Positions 17,567 to 26,211 of a stretch of 64,000 nt of DNA are shown piece by piece. The DNA lies in contig NZ_JAIWYX010000007.1 of assembly GCF_020251205.1 (NCBI RefSeq), positions 124,001-188,000 of the forward strand, given 5' to 3'. Numbering within the stretch: the first letter of the stretch is position 1; every line of letters starts with the position of its first letter. The translations under genes were made by a program, and so were the position numbers. The notes under the pieces are model-generated. The model searched no databases and was not told where the DNA came from. It worked only from the letters and a program-made list of their open reading frames with translations. This DNA comes from Arthrobacter sp. M4. GTDB lineage: Bacteria > Actinomycetota > Actinomycetes > Actinomycetales > Micrococcaceae.

Positions 17567-18759
17567 GCGGTGGCCTCCTCTGTGTGCTCTGTAACGGTGG
17601 TCGACGCACCGCTGAATTCCTCGCCAAAGCGGGCCGGTGCGAAAGGGGTCAGGTCAAGGTCCGGGGACTGGCCAGCCAATGCCTGCGCCAGCAGCTTGCC
17701 CGTGCCGGCCGATAGTCCGATGCCCGCCCCTTCATGCCCGGCCGCGTGCCACAATCCGGGAGCACGGTCGTCGTGGCCAATAACCGGCAGGTGGTCCGGG
17801 CAATAAGGGCGGAATCCGTGGTAATGCCGGATCGCCTTGATGCGTTCGAGGAACGGGAAAAGCGACACGGCGTTCCGTGCCAATAAGCCCAGGGCCTCAG
17901 TGCTCACCGTTCGGTCGAAGCCGACGCGCTCGCGGGTGGAACCGATCAGGATGGTGCCGCTGGGGGTGCCCTCAACTACCGGAGAGGCCTGCAAACCGGC
18001 ATCGGAGCTGCCCACGTTGTCGATGTATTCTGCGGCATACACCTTGTGGTGGACCATGGGCGGCAGCGGTTCGGTGACCATAACGAAGCCTCGCCTCGGC
18101 AGGACGGGGACGCTGACTCCGGCCATGGCGGCGAGTTCTCCGGCCCAGGTGCCCGTGCAGTTCACCACCGCACCGGCCGAGAAGTCTCCCCGCGGCGAGC
18201 TGACACCGGTGACGCGGTCGCCGTCGCGCAGGAATCCGGTGACGGGTGCGTCGGCCACGAAGCGGGCACCGGCCTGGCGGGCCAGCCGGACCAGATGAGC
18301 CGCCACGAGCATCGGCTGGACCTGGCAGTCCTCCCGGTAACTCGCCCCGCCCAGCGCCTCGGGAGAAATGTGCGGTTCGGCTTCGCGGAGCGCCTCGCGG
18401 TCCAGTTCCTCGACGTCGACGCCGTAGCCGGATTGCGCGGACATCACGCGGTGCAGGGAGGCTAGGCTGCTCTCGCGGGAGGCAACGATGATCCCGCCCT
18501 TGGCCTCGAACTCCCACAGTTTCTTGTACTCCGCAAGGTCGTTGTGCCAGACGCCGAGGGAGTAGCGGGTCAGTTCCAGTTCGGGGCCCAGTTCCTTGTC
18601 CGAAACCAGGATGTTCCCTTCGCAGGACGAAGACGTGCCGCTTGCCGGCAGGCCTTTGTCCAGGACAGTGACCGTGAGGCCCTGCTGCGTGGCGAAATAG
18701 GCTGTGGCAGCACCGATCACCCCGGCGCCGATGACCAGCACATCGCTGGCTGGGGTCAT
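17563..18759 (-). CDS. DAO-family FAD oxidoreductase, catalytic subunit (D-hydroxyproline dehydrogenase-like)
   Basis: A 398-residue D-amino-acid-oxidase-fold flavoprotein with VIGAGVIGAATAYFATQQG at the N-terminus and GLWHAAGHEGAGIGLSAGTG near the C-terminus. These are features of sarcosine oxidase beta and D-hydroxyproline dehydrogenase subunits. With the two proteins encoded next, it would oxidise cis-4-hydroxy-D-proline to pyrroline-4-hydroxy-2-carboxylate. The racemase, deaminase and semialdehyde dehydrogenase around it support this over sarcosine oxidation. Overlaps of 4 nt at both ends. Confidence 0.85.
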   Translation of the reverse strand: MTPASDVLVIGAGVIGAATAYFATQQGLTVTVLDKGLPASGTSSSCEGNILVSDKELGPELELTRYSLGVWHNDLAEYKKLWEFEAKGGIIVASRESSLASLHRVMSAQSGYGVDVEELDREALREAEPHISPEALGGASYREDCQVQPMLVAAHLVRLARQAGARFVADAPVTGFLRDGDRVTGVSSPRGDFSAGAVVNCTGTWAGELAAMAGVSVPVLPRRGFVMVTEPLPPMVHHKVYAAEYIDNVGSSDAGLQASPVVEGTPSGTILIGSTRERVGFDRTVSTEALGLLARNAVSLFPFLERIKAIRHYHGFRPYCPDHLPVIGHDDRAPGLWHAAGHEGAGIGLSAGTGKLLAQALAGQSPDLDLTPFAPARFGEEFSGASTTVTEHTEEATA

Positions 18760-19505
18760 GTCTTTTGCTTCCTGTTGGTGGTTTGCGAGCCAGCGGGCGG
18801 TGTCTCCTGCTCGCCCGTTGCCCAGAGACCGCGGGCGTGGCCGATGTGGCGGTGCATCAATTCCTCAGCCGCCGGACCGTCACCGGCTTCGATAAGGTCC
18901 AGCAGGACGTGGTGCTCCTTGGCCGAATCCGCCAGGCGGTTGCTGTCACTGAGCGCCTTGAGACCGTATAACCGTGTGCGGGTCCGCAGGGATGTTGCCA
19001 GCTCCACAAGTTGGGCGTTGCCTGAGTGGCGCAGGAGCTCGGCGTGGAAGTCACGATCCGCGGCAAGGTACGCCGCCAAGTCGCCTTCCCGTGCGGTGTC
19101 CACAATGTTGTCCGCCATCCGGCGGAGCACGGCCATGCCCGACGGCGGAACGGTGCCCGCGACGTCGCCCACCACCGGCGGTTCCAGAAGCTGCCGGATT
19201 TGGGCGATTTCGTCGAGTTCACGATCGCTCATGGTGGTGATCCGGAAGCCCTTGTTCTTCACCGTTTCCACCAGTCCTTCGCGCGTAAGGTCCATCATTG
19301 CCTCGCGCACAGGAGTGGCCGATACGCCGAAGGCCGCCGCCAGCGCCGGAGCCGAATACAGTGTGCCCTCCGTGAGCGTGCCGGCGATGATCGCTGCCCG
19401 AAGGGACTCCGTCACGGATTCGCGGAGGCTGTGCTGGCGGCCGAGCGGGGCGATCGGGAGCTGGTTGTTGGTTGGCACGGTGAGCACTCCTTGGCCGGAA
19501 TTCAT
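18756..19505 (-). CDS. GntR family (FCD) transcriptional regulator
   Basis: A 249-residue regulator. The N-terminal winged helix includes AAFGVSATPVREAMMDLTREGLVE... (first 20 residues quoted) at about residues 55-80, and the C-terminal FCD ligand domain follows. It overlaps the upstream reductase and the downstream oxidoreductase by 4 nt, so it is co-expressed with the pathway it probably controls. Candidate target sequences are the TGTGCAATG elements at 23032 and 26158. Confidence 0.9.
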   Translation of the reverse strand: MNSGQGVLTVPTNNQLPIAPLGRQHSLRESVTESLRAAIIAGTLTEGTLYSAPALAAAFGVSATPVREAMMDLTREGLVETVKNKGFRITTMSDRELDEIAQIRQLLEPPVVGDVAGTVPPSGMAVLRRMADNIVDTAREGDLAAYLAADRDFHAELLRHSGNAQLVELATSLRTRTRLYGLKALSDSNRLADSAKEHHVLLDLIEAGDGPAAEELMHRHIGHARGLWATGEQETPPAGSQTTNRKQKT

Positions 19506-20482
19506 GGTCTGGTGCCTCCTTCATACACCAATGCAGCAGTCACAAGGTCCTCCCATGCCATGCCCACGCCCGCGTAAAGGCAGGGCTTGCCGGGGGTACG
19601 TTGCAGCTTGCCAGCCACAAGTTCTCGCAGGTTGACCGGACGAATCGCCTCCCATTCTTCGGCGCTCCGGGCGGGGATGAGGTCGCCGGCTTCACGCAAA
19701 GCGGACGCACGTCCTTCCACGACTACGTCGCTGCGCCGCACCAGGGTGGCGTCCACTTCGCGCGCGTCGAGGCCGTGCTGGCCGATCGCGGCCACCACCG
19801 CGCCGGGGGCGACCAAGCCGCCGTCGAAGAGCGGGGTGCTTGACGACGTCGCGCAAATCACGACATCGGCAGCCGCCAGTTCTTCTTGGGTCCCGTCATC
19901 ATCCTCCGCCTCAGCGGCGCGGACCACGACTCCCTCTGCGGCGAGCTGCGCGATGAGGTTCTCCACACGGTCCCGCCGCCGGCCAACGACGGCGAGACTC
20001 GCCCCGGGGAGCACCGCGCTCGCCGCCCGAAGGTGGTTGACGGCCTGGATGCCGGTACCGAAGACGAGGACCCGCGGGTTCTCCACGGCACCGCCAGGAG
20101 CGGCGGCCAGGATGTGCTTGACCGCGAGAAGTGTGGTGGCCGGAGTACGGACCGCTGTGAGTTCATTGCCGTCGATAGTTGCGAGCGGGGCCAGGGTGTC
20201 CGAATCGAAGAGGATATAGACGCCCTGGATCTTTTCCAACCCGCGGGAAGGGTTGCCCGGTGCCACAGTCAGGGCCTTGACTCCGCTGTACCGGCGGCCA
20301 CTGGCGGGCATAAGCAGGAATTCGCCGTCCGGGGCAGGACTGAACAGTCGTCGGCCGTCTTCCTCCGGGTCCACATCGTCAAGGAGGGCGCGCTCCAAAG
20401 CGGCCACCGCCGTCGTCCACGGAGCCGCCGAACGCACCCTCGCGGCGCTGAAGAAAGGCAGCTTCACGTTCTCCGCTGTCAT
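19502..20482 (-). CDS. Ornithine cyclodeaminase/mu-crystallin family protein
   Basis: A 326-residue NAD(P)-binding protein with the family motif VLVFGTGIQAVNHLRAA, VVGRRRDRVENL and AAIGQHGLDAREVDATLV. In hydroxyproline and 3-hydroxyproline operons such proteins often act as pyrroline-2-carboxylate reductases, which I favour here; ornithine cyclodeaminase is the alternative. ATG at 20482 overlaps the racemase stop (ATGA), so this start is preferred to the upstream in-frame codon at 20548. Confidence 0.82.
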   Translation of the reverse strand: MTAENVKLPFFSAARVRSAAPWTTAVAALERALLDDVDPEEDGRRLFSPAPDGEFLLMPASGRRYSGVKALTVAPGNPSRGLEKIQGVYILFDSDTLAPLATIDGNELTAVRTPATTLLAVKHILAAAPGGAVENPRVLVFGTGIQAVNHLRAASAVLPGASLAVVGRRRDRVENLIAQLAAEGVVVRAAEAEDDDGTQEELAAADVVICATSSSTPLFDGGLVAPGAVVAAIGQHGLDAREVDATLVRRSDVVVEGRASALREAGDLIPARSAEEWEAIRPVNLRELVAGKLQRTPGKPCLYAGVGMAWEDLVTAALVYEGGTRP

Positions 20483-21480
20483 AGCAGGAACCCCGTGGGG
20501 AACGGGTCGGTGGGATCCAGGAAATACTGTGCAGTTCCGGTTAGCCAAGCTCGTCCCGTTACGGTGGGGATGACCGCCGGACGGCCAGCCACTTTGGTCT
20601 CCTCCACCAGGCGGCCGACGAAGCGAGAGCCGATGTACGACTCGTTAATGAAATCGGTGTTGAGCGTGAGTTCTCCCCGGGCATGCAATTGGGCCATGCG
20701 CGCACTCGTACCGGTGCCGCAGGGGGAACGGTCGAACCATCCCGGGTGGATCGCCATGGCATGCCGGGAATGCTGCGCCGTGGAACCGGGAGCCTTGAGA
20801 TAGACGTGGTGGCAGCCGCGGATGTCGTCCCGTTCCGGATGGACCGGCTCATCTTTGGCGTTGATGGCGTCCATGACCGCCAGCCCGGCTTTCAGCAGAT
20901 CGTCCTTCCGCTTGCGCTCAAAAGGCAGGCCCAAGCTGTCCAAATCCACGATCGCGTAGAAGTTGCCACCGAAGGCAAGGTCATAAGGTACCGTGCCGTG
21001 GCCAGGGACCTCTACCGAAGCATCAAGGCGGTCAACGAAGGACGGAACGTTGCGAATGGTGACTGACTCCGCGTGCCCGTCCTTCACTGCCACCTCGGCA
21101 ATGACCAGCCCGGCCGGCGTGTCCAGCCGGACCGTCGTGACTGGCTCAGTAACCTCCACCATGCCGGTTTCCACCAACACAGTCGCGACGCCGATGGTCC
21201 CGTGCCCACACATCGGTAGCAACCCGGACACCTCGATGTACAGGACGCCAAAGTCGGCGTCCGGCCTTGTTGGTGGTTGGAGGATTGCACCGCTCATCGA
21301 AGCGTGGCCACGGGGTTCGTACATGAGGAGCGTGCGGATCCAATCGCTGTTCTCCATGAACCATAGTCGCCGCTCAGCCATCGTGGCGCCGGGGATCGTG
21401 CCGACGCCGCCCGTGATGACGCGGGTTGGCATGCCTTCGGTGTGCGAGTCCACAGCATGGAATATGCGGCTGGTTCTCAT
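20479..21480 (-). CDS. Proline racemase family: 4-hydroxyproline 2-epimerase
   Basis: The enzyme inverts C2 of trans-4-hydroxy-L-proline to give cis-4-hydroxy-D-proline. Both catalytic cysteines are present: Cys91 in LPMCGHGTIG and Cys254 in DRSPCGTGTSA. A Cys rather than Thr at the second site indicates racemase/epimerase, not trans-3-hydroxyproline dehydratase. Length of 333 residues is normal. The operon context favours hydroxyproline over proline. The ATG at 21480 starts after a repeat-filled 566-nt spacer. Confidence 0.9.
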   Translation of the reverse strand: MRTSRIFHAVDSHTEGMPTRVITGGVGTIPGATMAERRLWFMENSDWIRTLLMYEPRGHASMSGAILQPPTRPDADFGVLYIEVSGLLPMCGHGTIGVATVLVETGMVEVTEPVTTVRLDTPAGLVIAEVAVKDGHAESVTIRNVPSFVDRLDASVEVPGHGTVPYDLAFGGNFYAIVDLDSLGLPFERKRKDDLLKAGLAVMDAINAKDEPVHPERDDIRGCHHVYLKAPGSTAQHSRHAMAIHPGWFDRSPCGTGTSARMAQLHARGELTLNTDFINESYIGSRFVGRLVEETKVAGRPAVIPTVTGRAWLTGTAQYFLDPTDPFPTGFLL

Positions 21481-21525
21481 CGAGTGCTCCTTTTCTGATC
21501 GGTTGTGTTGGCTGCCGGGGCTGAG

Positions 21526-21668
21526 TTCGCCGGGGGAGCGGCCCTTAGGTGGGTGGCCCTGGGCGGCTTCGCCGGGCGGGCGGCCGTTGCGTGGGCGTCC
21601 GTGGCGGCTTCGCCGGGCGAGCGGCCCTTAGGTGGGTGGCCCTGGGCGGCTTCGCCGGGCGGGCGGCC
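21526..21668. repeat. 60-bp direct repeat, two copies 83 bp apart
   Basis: Copies at 21526-21585 and 21609-21668 differ at one position (G at 21535 against C at 21618); the last 50 bp are identical. They are very GC-rich. The element begins 45 nt upstream of the epimerase start. Confidence 0.85.
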
Positions 21669-21738
21669 CTTCGACGTCGCTTAGACACGGTCAAAATGCG
21701 CCGTTCCGGTCGCTGAGCGACCTCCTCGGCGCGTTTGA

Positions 21739-21894
21739 CCGCGATGCGCTCCTTTTCGAAGGGCCGACGCCCGGCTTGTTGGTCCCTCACCTTTGGACGA
21801 CTGGTCAATGGCTGATGGCGGCTTTGCACGTCCGTCACTTTTGATCGTCCTCCTCAGCGCGTTCGGCCGCGATGCGCTCCTTTTCGAAGGGCCG
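21739..21894. repeat. 28-bp identical repeat cores with degenerate flanks
   Basis: Identical 28-bp cores lie at 21739-21766 and 21867-21894. Similarity extends on both sides (CCTCCTC upstream, CCCGGCTTGT and TCACCTTT downstream) with small indels. This suggests a duplicated segment of about 75 bp that is decaying. Confidence 0.75.
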
Positions 21895-22046
21895 CCCGGC
21901 TTGTGGGTCTGTCACCTTTTTGTCGAACGTCAGCGCCCGCATGCTCATCCGTTCACCTTGATCGTCCTCGGTGAGCGGGCCTGGGGGTAGGGGTAATCGT
22001 GCGTGACGAGTTCCCCACCGACCCAAGCTCGCCATGGACCATCTTC

Positions 22047-22952
22047 CTACTTGTAGCCCTTGGCTAGGGCTGCTTCTGTGTCTCGGGTGACTGCTGCTCG
22101 GGCTTCGGGGGTGAGGGGGCCTCGGGGTGGGCGGCAGGTGCCTCCTCGGAGACCGACAATATCCATGGACAGTTTGATCGACTGGACGAACTCGGTCTTG
22201 CTGTCCCAGCGCAGGAGGGAGTGCAGGTCGCGGTAGATTTCGCGGGCGCGCTCCAAGTCCGCTACGTCGCCGGAAGTCGAAAGACGGTAGAGCTCCAATG
22301 TCGATTCCGGGATGGCGTTGGGGTAGCCAGCCACCCAGCCCACGGCTCCGGCCAGGCCCATCTCCACCACTGTGTCGTCGGTGCCGATCAGCAGGTCTAC
22401 TTCCGGGGCCAGTTCCTTGATCTCGTAGGCCCGGCGGACGTCACCCGTGAACTCCTTGACACCAACAATCAGGCCTTCGCCGTGGAGGCGGGCAATCAGC
22501 TGGGGAGTGAGGTCCACCTTGGTGTCGATCGGGTTGTTGTAAGCCACGATCGGCAGCCCGGCGGAGGCGGCAAGGCGGTAGTGTTCCACCACTTCGTCAT
22601 CGCTGGCGCGGTAGGAGTTCGGGGGCAGCAGCATCAAAGCCGATGCGCCCGCCTCTGCTGCCTGCTCAGCCCACCTTTGTGACTGGAGACCGCCGTAGGC
22701 TCCGACGCCGGCCATCACCGTAAAGCCTTCAGGGGAGACTTCGACGGCGGTGCTGATGACGCGGGCGCGTTCCTCCTCGCTCAGGGTCTGGTACTCGCCC
22801 AACGAGCCATTCGGTGCCACGCCATCGCAGCCGGCATTCGCCAGGAAACGGACATGCTCGGCAAACGCGTCGTAGTCAATGCTGAGGTCATCCTTGAAGG
22901 GCAACGCAGTGGCAACGAGTACGCCATGCCAGGGTTTGCGGGATTCGTTCAT
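22047..22952 (-). CDS. DHDPS/NAL family lyase, probable 1-pyrroline-4-hydroxy-2-carboxylate deaminase
   Basis: A 301-residue TIM-barrel protein of the dihydrodipicolinate synthase family. The catalytic Tyr is in IVAYNNPIDT, the Schiff-base Lys in VGVKEFTGD, and GVAPNGSLGEY replaces the GTTGE loop of true DapA. In hydroxyproline operons this family deaminates pyrroline-4-hydroxy-2-carboxylate to 2-oxoglutarate semialdehyde, matching the neighbours. ATG at 22952 follows GAAAGGAC; the frame starts 27 nt earlier without a ribosome site. Confidence 0.85.
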   Translation of the reverse strand: MNESRKPWHGVLVATALPFKDDLSIDYDAFAEHVRFLANAGCDGVAPNGSLGEYQTLSEEERARVISTAVEVSPEGFTVMAGVGAYGGLQSQRWAEQAAEAGASALMLLPPNSYRASDDEVVEHYRLAASAGLPIVAYNNPIDTKVDLTPQLIARLHGEGLIVGVKEFTGDVRRAYEIKELAPEVDLLIGTDDTVVEMGLAGAVGWVAGYPNAIPESTLELYRLSTSGDVADLERAREIYRDLHSLLRWDSKTEFVQSIKLSMDIVGLRGGTCRPPRGPLTPEARAAVTRDTEAALAKGYK

Positions 22953-22997
22953 CTTGGGGTCCTTTCGGTTGTGGCACACGCGGCGCCGTCATTGCGA

Positions 22998-23015
22998 CCG
23001 TGAGGTACCTCACGG
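22998..23015. promoter_or_regulatory. 18-bp perfect palindrome upstream of the deaminase gene
   Basis: CCGTGAGGTACCTCACGG is fully self-complementary and lies 46-63 nt before the start codon at 22952. It could be a dimeric regulator site or a short hairpin in the importer-deaminase intergenic region. Confidence 0.6.
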
Positions 23016-23031
23016 CCAATTTACCATGTGA

Positions 23032-23040
23032 CATTGCACA
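23032..23040 (-). promoter_or_regulatory. TGTGCAATG element before the deaminase gene
   Basis: The 9-mer TGTGCAATG (minus strand), followed by TCACATGG, is repeated at 26158-26166 before the ABC importer with a similar CATGTCAC. Both lie about 80-105 nt upstream of start codons of one pathway. Candidate GntR site. Confidence 0.35.
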
Positions 23041-23080
23041 GAGGGGTGGGAGGGGCGGAAAAACTTTTGGTGCGATGGGG

Positions 23081-23950
23081 TCAGCTTGCGGGAACCACGT
23101 ACTGCTTCTCGGCTACCTTGCCGAGTCCCTCCGACAGTCCGGCGCCGGTCAGGAGTTTGGTGATGGTGCCGTCCTTGCGCTGGGCAACAATTCCGGCGTC
23201 CAGGGCTTCCTTGAGGCTCGTGTTGCCCTTGGTCAGCGGGAAGGCGGCTTCAGGGGCGTTCTTGATGGCGCCGACACGCGGGTCGGGCTTCTCGTTGGCC
23301 AGGGCCACCTTGACGCCTGGGATGTCCTTGAACTGAAGTACCTGTACACCGTACGCGTCGACGTCGGCATCCAGCCGTCCGGCGTCGAAATCTGCTTTCA
23401 GTTCCACGCTGCTGGGGTAGGTGACCAGGCGATCGCCGAGGATCTTCTTCAGGTCCTCAACCCACAGGTAACCGTCAATGGTTCCCACTTTGTTCATCTT
23501 TTCCAGGTCCGCCACCGTGGTGGCGCCGGTCTTGGACGCGATGCCCATGCCGTCCAGGTAGGTGGAAGCTGAGAAGTCCACTGCCTTGAGCCGCTTTTCG
23601 GTGGCGTCTATGGTCCCGAGCGCCAAATCGATGTTTCCGCCGGAAATGGACTGGACGGCATCGGCGTAAGTGGCCTGCTGGTAGACGGGAGTGAGGCACT
23701 CGTCCTTGGCCACCTTGTTGACGATCTCGATGTCTATGCCGGCCGGCTTGCCGCTGTTGTAGCTGCTGAAGGGTGGAATATCGATGACGCCGACGGTCAG
23801 CTTGCCCTGGGAGACCGTCTGAATGCCTTGGTGCTTGGGCGTGCAGCTGGAATTGCTGGCATCCGAGGCGCCGCCGCAAGCAGAGAGTCCGACGGCGATG
23901 GCGGCGGCGGCGGTGAGGATGCCGACGCCTTTGAGGCGGTTCGTGTTCAT
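23081..23950 (-). CDS. ABC importer substrate-binding lipoprotein (amino-acid type)
   Basis: A 289-residue family-3 solute-binding protein. A lipoprotein signal ends in VGLSACGG, with the lipidated Cys at about residue 25. The mature part has the amino-acid-binding layout (LTVGVIDIPPFSSY, GIDIEIVNKVA, DLALGTIDATEKR). It should sit on the outer face of the membrane and present hydroxyproline or a related amino acid to the permeases encoded next to it. ATG at 23950 follows AGGAGGAAGT; the frame upstream runs through the permease gene and is not coding. Confidence 0.88.
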   Translation of the reverse strand: MNTNRLKGVGILTAAAAIAVGLSACGGASDASNSSCTPKHQGIQTVSQGKLTVGVIDIPPFSSYNSGKPAGIDIEIVNKVAKDECLTPVYQQATYADAVQSISGGNIDLALGTIDATEKRLKAVDFSASTYLDGMGIASKTGATTVADLEKMNKVGTIDGYLWVEDLKKILGDRLVTYPSSVELKADFDAGRLDADVDAYGVQVLQFKDIPGVKVALANEKPDPRVGAIKNAPEAAFPLTKGNTSLKEALDAGIVAQRKDGTITKLLTGAGLSEGLGKVAEKQYVVPAS

Positions 23951-23991
23951 ACTTCCTCCTGTGGGAGTTGGGTGTTGGTGTGGTTGGGCGG

Positions 23992-24645
23992 TTAGGTGTG
24001 CCGGGCCATTCGCTTCTCGAAGAAGACTGTGATCCACGTGGCCGGCATTGAGATGACGGCGTAGCAGAGGCCCGCGAGCGTGAAGATCTGGAGGTAATTG
24101 AAGTCCTGGCTGCCAATGTTGTAGGCGGATTTCATCAGTTCGGGGACAGCGATGGCATAGGCCAGCGACGTGCCCTGGAACATCTGGATGGCAACGCCCA
24201 TCAGCCCGGGAATGGCCGAGCGCATGCCCTGGGGGAGCACCACCCTGAAGAACGTGTGATGCTGCGCCAGGCCGAGGGCGCTGGAGGCTTCGAGTTGGCC
24301 GCGGGGTACGGACTGGATGCCTGCCCGCATGATCTCGCTGGAGTACGCTGCCGCATTCCAGATCAGCGCCAGGCAGGCGGCCGTGATGCTCTCGAAGGCA
24401 ATGCCGAACTTTGGCAGGCCGTAATAGAAGAGGTAAAGAATCACCAGCGCAGGAGCTCCGCGGCCGATTTCGACGACGGCCAAGCCCAAGGTGCGGATGG
24501 CCAGGTTCTTGGTGGACACCATAAGGCTCAGCAACAGCCCAAGGGGGTAGCCGGCCACGATGGATACCCCGGCAATCAGCAGGCTGACGCCCAGGCCGGA
24601 CATCATTTGCGGGAGGTAGGCCGCCCACTCTGCGAGCCACGTCAT
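23992..24645 (-). CDS. ABC importer permease (amino-acid type), second
   Basis: A 217-residue His/Glu/Gln/Arg-type permease. The EAA-loop region reads EASSALGLAQHHTFFRVVLPQ, one residue over the full motif length typical for HisM-like proteins (first 20 are EASSALGLAQHHTFFRVVLP). Several membrane segments surround it. It overlaps the first permease by 4 nt (ATGA), and the two would form the membrane channel as a heterodimer. Confidence 0.87.
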   Translation of the reverse strand: MTWLAEWAAYLPQMMSGLGVSLLIAGVSIVAGYPLGLLLSLMVSTKNLAIRTLGLAVVEIGRGAPALVILYLFYYGLPKFGIAFESITAACLALIWNAAAYSSEIMRAGIQSVPRGQLEASSALGLAQHHTFFRVVLPQGMRSAIPGLMGVAIQMFQGTSLAYAIAVPELMKSAYNIGSQDFNYLQIFTLAGLCYAVISMPATWITVFFEKRMARHT

Positions 24646-25286
24646 GCGTACACAGCCTTCCTCATGCGGGAGTCGAGTCGACGGGATATGTAAGCCACCG
24701 GCAGGCTGAGCGCGATGTAGATGACGCCTACCAGGATGTAGGGCAGGATCCCTTCAACCGTTGGATGCTGGCGGGCGAACGCCTGGGACTGGAAGACCAT
24801 TTCCGTGACGATGATGGTGGAAGCGATCGAGGAATCTTTGAGCAGCCCGGTCAGGTAGGTAGCGATGGAGGGAGAAACGATCCGGAAGGCCTGCGGCACC
24901 ATGATGCTGTAGAACGCAGTTCCACGAGTGAGGCCAAGGGCATCCGCCGCTTCACCCTGTCCGCGGGGCACAGCCTGCAGCCCACCGCGGTAGATCTCTG
25001 CGAGGTAGGCCACGGACACGACGCCCAGGCCGACAATTGCGGCGCCCACCGGATTGAACTTGAACGTGCCGATCTGGATGCCGAACTTGAGCAGGAACAG
25101 CCACACAATGATCGGAACGCCCCGCACAAAGTCGACGAAGAGGCGGGAGGCGAGCCGGATCGGAAGCTTGGGCGACGACAGTCCGACAGCAACGGGAATT
25201 GCTCCGACGATGCCGATCGCAAATGCGCTGAGTGTCAGCGTGATCGTCATGGGCAGCCCCTGCAGGACTGCGGAGAGTGCATCCAT
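24642..25286 (-). CDS. ABC importer permease (amino-acid type), first
   Basis: A 214-residue HisM/GlnP-like permease with GEAADALGLTRGTAFYSIMV at the ATPase-contact loop. ATG at 25286 begins one base after the ATPase gene stop (TGAGATG), which decides the start against the upstream in-frame codon at 25343. It partners the permease at 23992-24645. Confidence 0.87.
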   Translation of the reverse strand: MDALSAVLQGLPMTITLTLSAFAIGIVGAIPVAVGLSSPKLPIRLASRLFVDFVRGVPIIVWLFLLKFGIQIGTFKFNPVGAAIVGLGVVSVAYLAEIYRGGLQAVPRGQGEAADALGLTRGTAFYSIMVPQAFRIVSPSIATYLTGLLKDSSIASTIIVTEMVFQSQAFARQHPTVEGILPYILVGVIYIALSLPVAYISRRLDSRMRKAVYA

Positions 25287-25287
25287 C

Positions 25288-26073
25288 TCAGCGCTCCAGC
25301 ACTGCGCGGAGGAAGCGGCGGGTGCGTGTTTCCTGGGGATCACTCATGATGGCCCGCGGATCGCCCTGCTCGATGATCCGGCAATCGGCCATTACCACCA
25401 ACGTGTCGGAGACGTCGCGGGCAAACTGCATTTCGTGGGTCACCACGATCATGGTCATTCCGTCGGCCGCGAGCTCCCGCATGACAGCGAGCACCTCGAG
25501 CCCCACTTCAGGGTCGAGGGCGGACGTCGGCTCATCGAAGAGCATGATGCCGGGATTGAGCGCCAGGGCCCGTGCGATGGCAATCCGCTGTTGCTGCCCG
25601 CCGGAGCACCTCGAGGGGTGCTGGTGCGCCTTGTCCTTCAGCCCCACGCGTTCAAGAAGCTGCATCGAACGCTCATCGGCCTCTTCTTTGCTGCGTCCAA
25701 GGACCTTTTGTTGCGGAAAACTGATGTTCTTGAGGGCGGACATGTGCGGGAAAAGGTTGAAGGATTGGAAAACCATGCCCACCGTGCGCCTCAGCGCGGC
25801 AAGATCGCGGCTGTTGACGTCTTTACCGGGCTGGATGGTGTGTTGTGCCACCTGGATGGTCCCGGAATCAGGGCGTTCCAAGAGGTTGATGCATCGGAGA
25901 AATGTACTCTTTCCGGCGCCGGAAGGCCCGATGAGGGCCGTGACTGTCCCGGGTTCGACATGTAGGGAAACGTCGTCGAGGACGACGTGGTCGCCGTAGC
26001 GCTTTGAGATGTTGTCTAGCTTGATGCCCAGACGGGGCGCGAGTTGGCCATCCGCAATTTGTGCAAGGGTCAT
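25288..26073 (-). CDS. ABC importer ATP-binding protein (GlnQ/HisP type)
   Basis: A 261-residue ATPase with Walker A GPSGAGKST, Q-loop MVFQSFNLFPHM, signature CSGGQQQRIAIARAL, Walker B IMLFDEPTSALD and H-loop VVTHEM. The signature has Cys where Leu is usual. It is first in the importer operon and begins after GGAAGAT. The element at 26158-26166 lies 85-93 nt upstream. Confidence 0.92.
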   Translation of the reverse strand: MTLAQIADGQLAPRLGIKLDNISKRYGDHVVLDDVSLHVEPGTVTALIGPSGAGKSTFLRCINLLERPDSGTIQVAQHTIQPGKDVNSRDLAALRRTVGMVFQSFNLFPHMSALKNISFPQQKVLGRSKEEADERSMQLLERVGLKDKAHQHPSRCSGGQQQRIAIARALALNPGIMLFDEPTSALDPEVGLEVLAVMRELAADGMTMIVVTHEMQFARDVSDTLVVMADCRIIEQGDPRAIMSDPQETRTRRFLRAVLER

Positions 26074-26157
26074 AGCGATCTTCCATGTATGGAGCGAGGG
26101 ACCGACGTGGACCGACGGAAACGATCAAAACCAAAAAGTGATCTACGTCATGTGATA

Positions 26158-26166
26158 TGTGCAATG
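26158..26166 (-). promoter_or_regulatory. TGTGCAATG element before the importer operon
   Basis: Plus-strand TGTGCAATG, flanked by GTACATGTCAC, matches the minus-strand copy at 23032-23040. It lies in the 138-nt spacer between the EamA gene stop and the ABC ATPase start. Candidate operator for the GntR regulator encoded in the operon. Confidence 0.35.
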
Positions 26167-26211
26167 GTACATGTCACTAGAACCCGTGGGAAGACCCAAT
26201 TTTCTGAAGCC

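Larger units (their letters stand above)
21481..22046. other. Repeat-rich spacer inside the hydroxyproline operon
   Basis: No convincing gene lies in these 566 bases. The frames seen are made of the repeats annotated separately (21526-21668 and 21739-21894). The spacer separates the deaminase gene from the racemase gene, so the downstream half of the operon may have its own promoter here. Confidence 0.6.

Noticed and set aside
17563..18759. Sarcosine oxidase beta subunit
   Set aside because: The fold fits, but the adjoining racemase, deaminase, semialdehyde dehydrogenase and small ferredoxin subunit point to hydroxyproline; the tetrahydrofolate-linked alpha subunit of sarcosine oxidase is absent.
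21545..21838. 97-codon minus-strand open frame
   Set aside because: Encoded entirely by the 60-bp direct repeats, with Pro/Arg-rich low-complexity translation and no ribosome site.
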